DNA of 9,650 nt from JAXGTD01 sp040775095 (lineage in GTDB: Bacteria; Pseudomonadota; Gammaproteobacteria; Chromatiales; Chromatiaceae), in assembly GCA_040775095.1 (NCBI GenBank), contig JAXGTD010000146.1, forward strand, positions 1-9,650. Direction: 5' to 3'. A program made the translations under genes and the position numbers. The notes below the pieces were generated by a model. That model made no database searches and was not told the origin of the DNA. It saw only the letters and a list, made by a program, of their open reading frames with translations. Shown here one piece after another: positions 6,304-9,650 of the stretch (position 1 is its first letter; every line of letters starts with the position of its first letter).

Positions 6304-6846
6304 TCAGGTCCGAAGGACCCGCACATTGCCTCCGGCGCCCCTGACACGCTGCTCGGTCACCTTACCGCGCGCAAGCGCGATCAACTCTGTCAGACCCAGG
6401 CGGTTACTGGTATCCAGGCCGGAGAGCTTCTCGAACCGCTCCAGGGCCCCGGGCGCGTCGCCCAGACGCAGGCACAGATAGCCCGCCCCTTTGATCGCAA
6501 GCAGCAGGAAGCGCGTCAGGCTCATCGAGGCCAGCACCGCCGGGCCCAGGGCGTTGCTGTCGATGTCGCGCCAGTCCGGCCCGATGCCGAGGCGCTTGGC
6601 GCTCAGGGCGATGGCGCGCTCGGCCACCAGCAGGCACTCGGCGTAACGGTGGCGGTAGTAGAGATAGCGATACAGGGCGACCAGGACGGTCAGGTGCTCG
6701 GGCTCCAGGAAGTAGGCCCGCAGCAGACAGTGTTCGGCCGTATCCTCCCCATAGGCCGCGGCCGCCCGCTCCAGCAGTCGCTCCGTCTCCGGGCTCACGG
6801 GCTGATCGAAGTACATGTCCTCGCCTTGGAAGTCGAGTAGGTCCAT
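6304..6846 (-). CDS. Conserved-position TPR-like helical protein between cysE and nifW, function unknown
   Basis: A 180-residue, almost wholly helical cytosolic protein that I do not recognise by name. It contains two stretches with tetratricopeptide-like spacing: about 36-85, with LLRAYFLEPEHLTVLVALY (41-59) and RYAECLLVAERAIAL (67-81), and about 113-147, with LLLAIKGAGYLCLRLGDAPG (114-133) then ALERFEKLSGLD (134-145). There are no Cys clusters, catalytic motifs, signal peptide or membrane spans. The ATG at 6846 was chosen over a longer reading to 6999 because that extension lies inside cysE; GGAGG sits 10 bases upstream, within the last codons of cysE, and the gene begins only 5 bases after the cysE stop. 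The position matches an unnamed ORF between cysE/nifP and nifW in azotobacters, as I recall it. A scaffold or chaperone-like role in nitrogenase assembly is a guess from TPR structure and operon context. Confidence 0.85.
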   Translation of the reverse strand: MDLLDFQGEDMYFDQPVSPETERLLERAAAAYGEDTAEHCLLRAYFLEPEHLTVLVALYRYLYYRHRYAECLLVAERAIALSAKRLGIGPDWRDIDSNALGPAVLASMSLTRFLLLAIKGAGYLCLRLGDAPGALERFEKLSGLDTSNRLGLTELIALARGKVTEQRVRGAGGNVRVLRT

Positions 6847-6851
6847 GGGAT

Positions 6852-7640
6852 CTAATCCTCCGTCTCGGGCCGTGCGATCGGCTCCCAGATCAATCGGGCG
6901 TCGCACCCGCGACACTCGTGAGCTTGCTCGGTGCCGCCGGGGATGCAGCCGTGGGTACCCGCCCGCTGCTCCAGCAGGCGAATACGCTCCAACAGGCACG
7001 CAATGGCACCCGCGACCGGATCGGGGATCAGATGATGGTTCAGGTCAATGCCATGGGGGTTGTCCTGCGCCCCTTGCCCTGGGGAGCGGCGGGTCTGTAC
7101 CACCTTGCCCGGTATGCCCACCACGGTGCGCCCCTCGGGCACGTTACCGATGACCACGGAGTTGGCGCCGACCCTGGACCCCGCCCCCAGAACCACCGGG
7201 CCCAGCACCTTGGCGCCTGCACCCACGACCACACTGTCGCCGAGGGTTGGGTGACGCTTGCCCTTGCTCCAGGATGTGCCGCCCAGGGTCACGCCGTGAT
7301 AGAGGGTCACATCGTTACCGATCTCCGCGGTCTCGCCAATGACCACGCCGCTGCCATGGTCGATAAAGAACCTCAGCCCGATGGTCGCCCCCGGGTGGAT
7401 GTCGATGCTCGTCCAGATGCGCCCGATATAGGAGATGAAGCGCGGCCCCCAGCGCCAGCCGCGCTCCCACAGGGCATGGGCGATGCGATACAGAAAGATG
7501 GCGTGCAAGCCGGGGTAGGTGGTCAGCACCTCCACGCGGGTACGCGCCGCCGGATCCCGGTCGAAGACGCAGTCCAGGTCCAGGCGCAGCCGACCCCAGA
7601 GGCCCAATGCCGGGATCTGCTCCAATACTGCTTCAGTCAT
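6852..7640 (-). CDS. cysE: Serine O-acetyltransferase, nif-linked (CysE/NifP) with a Cys-rich C-terminal tail
   Basis: A 262-residue enzyme that acetylates serine with acetyl-CoA, the first step of cysteine synthesis. Residues about 80-180 form a left-handed beta-helix of hexapeptide repeats: IDIHPGATIG (79-88), FIDHGSGVVIGETAEIG (92-108) and VTLYHGVTLGGTSW (111-124), with Asp94-His95 as the expected catalytic pair. It lacks the long N-terminal helical domain of E. coli CysE, as in the short nif-linked type. In azotobacters this gene is called nifP and is thought to raise cysteine supply for Fe-S cluster building. After residue 185 the protein has an extra stretch with a predicted helix (about 208-226) and then C232, H241, C243 and C246 (HECRGC), which could bind metal. 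Its start lies 36 bases after nifV; a weak AGGA is about 10 bases upstream. Confidence 0.95.
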   Translation of the reverse strand: MTEAVLEQIPALGLWGRLRLDLDCVFDRDPAARTRVEVLTTYPGLHAIFLYRIAHALWERGWRWGPRFISYIGRIWTSIDIHPGATIGLRFFIDHGSGVVIGETAEIGNDVTLYHGVTLGGTSWSKGKRHPTLGDSVVVGAGAKVLGPVVLGAGSRVGANSVVIGNVPEGRTVVGIPGKVVQTRRSPGQGAQDNPHGIDLNHHLIPDPVAGAIACLLERIRLLEQRAGTHGCIPGGTEQAHECRGCDARLIWEPIARPETED

Positions 7641-7676
7641 GGGCTGGGTCCTGCACCAGGGTGAGCATCGAGGGAT

Positions 7677-8834
7677 TCATTGCAGGGGCGCGGCGACAAG
7701 CGGATCACCGATTTCCCGCAGGAACCCCAGCATCTCGGCCGAACGCGGCGGGCGCTTGGTCTGGGTCACGAACCGCCGCACGAGCGGTAAGACCAGGGCG
7801 GCCTGATCCAGGTCCAGCTCGACCTGAAGCAGGTCGGCGTAGGCCTGCCGCACCGCGCCCCGCCCGGAGTGCTTCCCCAGGACGAGCCTGTGGCCGCGAC
7901 CGATCTCGGCGGGGTCCACGCCCTGGTAGTTCTGCAGGTCCTTGAGCAGACCATCGACGTGAATCCCGGCCTCGTGGGTAAAGGCGCCGTCGCCCACCAG
8001 GCTCTTCTGCCAGCCTACCGGCCGACCGGAGGCGTTGGCCACCAGGCGCGACAGGCCCTCGAAACGCGACAGGTCCACCCCGGTGCCGATGCCGTGCAGG
8101 TGCTTGAGCCCCATCACCACCTCTTCGAGGGCGGCATTGCCGGCTCGCTCCCCGAGACCGTGGACAGTCGTGTTCACGTGGGTGGCCCCTCCCCGCACCG
8201 CCGCCAAGGTGTTGGCGGTGGCCAGGCCCAGGTCGTCGTGGGCGTGCATCTCGATCTCCAGGTCGCACAGCGCGCGCAGGTCGCGGATACGCTCGAACAC
8301 CGCGAATGGGTCCAGCAGGCCGAGCGTGTCGGCAAAACGCAGGCGCCGGGCACCTGCCTCCTGGGCCGCCTCGGCCACCCGCCAGAGAAACGCGGGTTCC
8401 GCGCGCGAGGCATCCTCGGCCCCGACACAGACCTCCAGCCCCAGGTCCAGTGCCGCCGGCACCTGGCTGCGCACCTGGGCTAGGACCCAGTCCCGATCAC
8501 GATTGAGCTTGCGAGCGATCTGTTGGTCGGAGACGGGGATGGACAGGTCCACCAGGTCCACGCCAAGGCCAGCGCAGTGGGCCAGGTCATCCTGGCGCAT
8601 GCGCGTCCAGGCCATGAGGCGGGCCGAGAGACGCAGGTCCACCACGGCGCGGATGGAGTCGCGTTCCTCCTCGCCCATCGCGGGGATGCCCACCTCGAGC
8701 TCCGCGACACCCAGTGCGTCCAGGCCCCGCGCAATGGCGAGCTTTTCGTCCAAAGAGAAGGCCACGCCCGCTGACTGCTCTCCGTCGCGCAGGGTGGTGT
8801 CGTTGATGACGATGCTGGGATTGTTGGTCGTCAT
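7677..8834 (-). CDS. nifV: NifV, homocitrate synthase
   Basis: A 385-residue enzyme that condenses acetyl-CoA with 2-oxoglutarate to give homocitrate, the organic ligand of the FeMo cofactor. It has the DRE-TIM metallolyase signatures: DTTLRDGEQSAG (12-23), the metal-binding HAHDDLG (197-203), NTTVHGLGERAGN (221-233), and the C-terminal GAFTHEAGIHVDG (283-295) and LGKHSGRGAV (319-328). Its length fits NifV better than the longer 2-isopropylmalate synthases (no allosteric LeuA domain is present). The ATG at 8834 is chosen over a longer reading from 8885 because GGGAGG lies just upstream of it, and because the longer reading would start upstream of the predicted transcription start, inside the sigma-54 promoter. 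It is the first gene of the minus-strand nif accessory operon. Confidence 0.97.
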   Translation of the reverse strand: MTTNNPSIVINDTTLRDGEQSAGVAFSLDEKLAIARGLDALGVAELEVGIPAMGEEERDSIRAVVDLRLSARLMAWTRMRQDDLAHCAGLGVDLVDLSIPVSDQQIARKLNRDRDWVLAQVRSQVPAALDLGLEVCVGAEDASRAEPAFLWRVAEAAQEAGARRLRFADTLGLLDPFAVFERIRDLRALCDLEIEMHAHDDLGLATANTLAAVRGGATHVNTTVHGLGERAGNAALEEVVMGLKHLHGIGTGVDLSRFEGLSRLVANASGRPVGWQKSLVGDGAFTHEAGIHVDGLLKDLQNYQGVDPAEIGRGHRLVLGKHSGRGAVRQAYADLLQVELDLDQAALVLPLVRRFVTQTKRPPRSAEMLGFLREIGDPLVAAPLQ

Positions 8835-8869
8835 GGGATGCCTCCCGATCTCTGTTGCGAGATGAGAAA

Positions 8870-8884
8870 GCAATCCCCAGGCCA
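8870..8884 (-). promoter_or_regulatory. Sigma-54 (-24/-12) promoter of the nifV operon
   Basis: Read on the minus strand, the sequence is TTGGCCTGGGGATTGCTTT, against the RpoN consensus YTGGCAC-N5-TTGCW. The -24 GG (8882-8883) and -12 GC (8870-8871) have the exact family spacing; the only notable deviations are in the A and G of the CACG part. The predicted transcription start is near 8858, giving a 24-base leader with GGGAGG just before the nifV ATG. An AT-rich stretch (8891-8916) lies upstream, as often seen where the DNA must bend. This fits NifA activation of nif genes. No perfect NifA site (TGT-N10-ACA) was found. Confidence 0.82.
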
Positions 8885-8885
8885 A

Positions 8886-9159
8886 TCTGCTATAGCATGT
8901 TAATTCAGTAAGTTATTGGCCCCGCCCTGGTGCGTTTGGGGCGTCTGCGACAAGGCCCCGTGGCGGCGGTTTGTCGGACAGGCGACGACGCGGGCGACGC
9001 GGCTCGCTTGCGCTGGGCCATGGCCGGGCAACGCCGATCAAAGGGTGCCCGGCCATGGGAAAGGCTTACCAACGCCCGGACACGCTCCCGGATCGGCTGC
9101 GCGCCCAGTCACTCCGATGGATGAAGACGCCGCACCGTCCCCGGCGTGCACGTGAAACG
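8886..9159. other. Non-coding interval between nifV promoter and the VanZ-like gene
   Basis: No convincing gene is seen here. Next to the -24 box lies a 10-bp palindrome TGCTATAGCA (8888-8897), followed by an AT-rich stretch to about 8916 that differs sharply from the GC-rich surroundings. From 8917 to 9017 the sequence is GC-rich with no strong motif except an imperfect NifA-like site at 8972-8987 (TGT-N10-ACG). A 13-bp inverted repeat follows at 9018-9058. From 9059 to 9159 nothing is assignable. Open frames on the + strand across this interval lack a plausible ribosome site and show no recognisable protein. Confidence 0.6.
9018..9058. repeat. 13-bp perfect inverted repeat downstream of the VanZ-like gene
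   Basis: CCATGGCCGGGCA (9018-9030) and TGCCCGGCCATGG (9046-9058) are perfect inverted copies around a 15-base loop. It lies about 100 bases beyond the VanZ-like stop and about 135 bases upstream of the sigma-54 box of nifV. It could insulate nifV by ending transcription from the VanZ-like gene, but no T-run follows on the minus strand, so it may instead be a protein-binding or dispersed palindrome. Confidence 0.5.
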
Positions 9160-9588
9160 CTATCTGTTGGGGTTTTCCGGGCTCAGGCCACGGCCCCTGT
9201 TCTGGTTCGTCCGCTCCAGCTGCTCGCCAGTGGGAACGGCTGGGAAGTATCGATCTGCCAGTTGCGCGAGAATCAAGCCGCAGAGCAAGCCCGCCGAGTC
9301 TGCCACGAGATCCAGCCATTCTCCGCTGCGATTCACGTACGGCTGAATGAGCTCGATGAGTCCACCGTAGGCCACGAAGAGGAAACCGATCGATATCCAG
9401 TGATCTGGTTTGCGCAAAGCCAAAGGAAACATCAGGACCGCGTACGCGATCAGATGATGGGACTTGTCATTTCCGGGTAACGACGGCAGACCTTCCTGCG
9501 GCCACAGGGATACGAGTGCAATGAGCCCAAGAGTGGCCAGCGTGAAAGAGATCCAGTTCAATCTGATGAATGTCAGCAGGTGAGCCAT
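9160..9588 (-). CDS. VanZ-like family small membrane protein
   Basis: A 142-residue membrane protein with about four hydrophobic helices (roughly 12-29, 44-58, 65-82 and 95-112). VanZ-like motifs are visible: NDKSHHLIAYAVL (40-52) after the first helix, and GGLIELIQPYVNRSGEWLDLVADSAG (75-100), with Glu79, Gln82, Arg87, Asp93 and Asp97 in the family pattern. The C-terminal tail after 115 is polar. Members are often of unknown function; VanZ itself gives low teicoplanin resistance in enterococci, but distant homologues in Proteobacteria should not be assumed to do so. The ATG at 9588 is preferred because GAGAGGA lies about 11 bases upstream; the alternative ATG at 9609 has no ribosome site. It stands alone, apart from the nif operon, and is probably unrelated to it. 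Confidence 0.85.
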   Translation of the reverse strand: MAHLLTFIRLNWISFTLATLGLIALVSLWPQEGLPSLPGNDKSHHLIAYAVLMFPLALRKPDHWISIGFLFVAYGGLIELIQPYVNRSGEWLDLVADSAGLLCGLILAQLADRYFPAVPTGEQLERTNQNRGRGLSPENPNR

Positions 9589-9650
9589 CTGGCTCGTGTT
9601 CCTCTCCATGCCCGGCTGGTGAAGAAATATGGGCAGATCGACGCAGGGCC

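Noticed and set aside
8835..8885. Longer nifV start at 8885
   Set aside because: It would start within the sigma-54 promoter, upstream of the predicted transcription start, and lacks the good GGGAGG site present before the ATG at 8834.
9036..9048. IHF-like word (GATCAA-N4-TGC) in the loop of the upstream palindrome
   Set aside because: The TTR half of the consensus is not matched and the position is far from the usual place between activator site and promoter.
8971..9480. Open frame on the + strand crossing the nifV upstream gap and the VanZ-like gene
   Set aside because: The second half is antisense to a gene with clear VanZ-like motifs and the translation shows no domain or membrane pattern.

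Overview
The window is a GC-rich bacterial segment holding two converging gene blocks that both serve nitrogen fixation. The gene content (a nif-type rnf operon facing nifV-cysE-ORF-nifW-nifZ-nifM-clpX) resembles the accessory nif region of Azotobacter/Pseudomonas stutzeri and of diazotrophic purple sulfur bacteria (Chromatiaceae/Ectothiorhodospiraceae). A gammaproteobacterial diazotroph is the best guess. That placement is an inference from synteny and composition, not from a search.

Positions 1-2981 (+ strand) carry the end of rnfC followed by rnfD, rnfG, rnfE and rnfH. Most junctions are ATGA/TGATG overlaps; the exception is a 178-bp gap between rnfG and rnfE. Rnf is a membrane complex that couples an ion gradient to the reduction of ferredoxin or flavodoxin. 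In diazotrophs it feeds low-potential electrons to nitrogenase.

Positions 2982-3163 are the convergent intergenic region, with an 11-bp-stem hairpin that may end transcription from one or both sides.

Positions 3164-8834 (- strand) form one apparent operon, read as nifV (homocitrate synthase), cysE/nifP (serine acetyltransferase), an uncharacterised TPR-like helical protein, nifW, nifZ, nifM (parvulin-type maturase of the Fe protein) and a ClpX-family unfoldase (clpX2-like). Coding overlaps link nifW-nifZ-nifM-clpX. Upstream of nifV is a well-formed -24/-12 sigma-54 promoter (TGGC-N7-TTGC spacing), which implies NifA/RpoN control. Together these genes supply homocitrate for FeMo-co, cysteine for Fe-S assembly, protection and maturation of MoFe and Fe proteins, and probably turnover of cofactor-assembly proteins.

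Positions 8835-9159 hold no convincing gene; they contain the sigma-54 promoter, an AT-rich stretch and a 13-bp perfect inverted repeat. Positions 9160-9588 (- strand) encode a small VanZ-like membrane protein unrelated to nif. The last ~60 bases show nothing assignable.

I found no wholly new system. The best leads are the unnamed TPR-like protein, a Cys-rich C-terminal tail on the nif-linked CysE, an altered substrate-entry (RKH) loop in the nif-linked ClpX, and related palindromic intergenic sequences.
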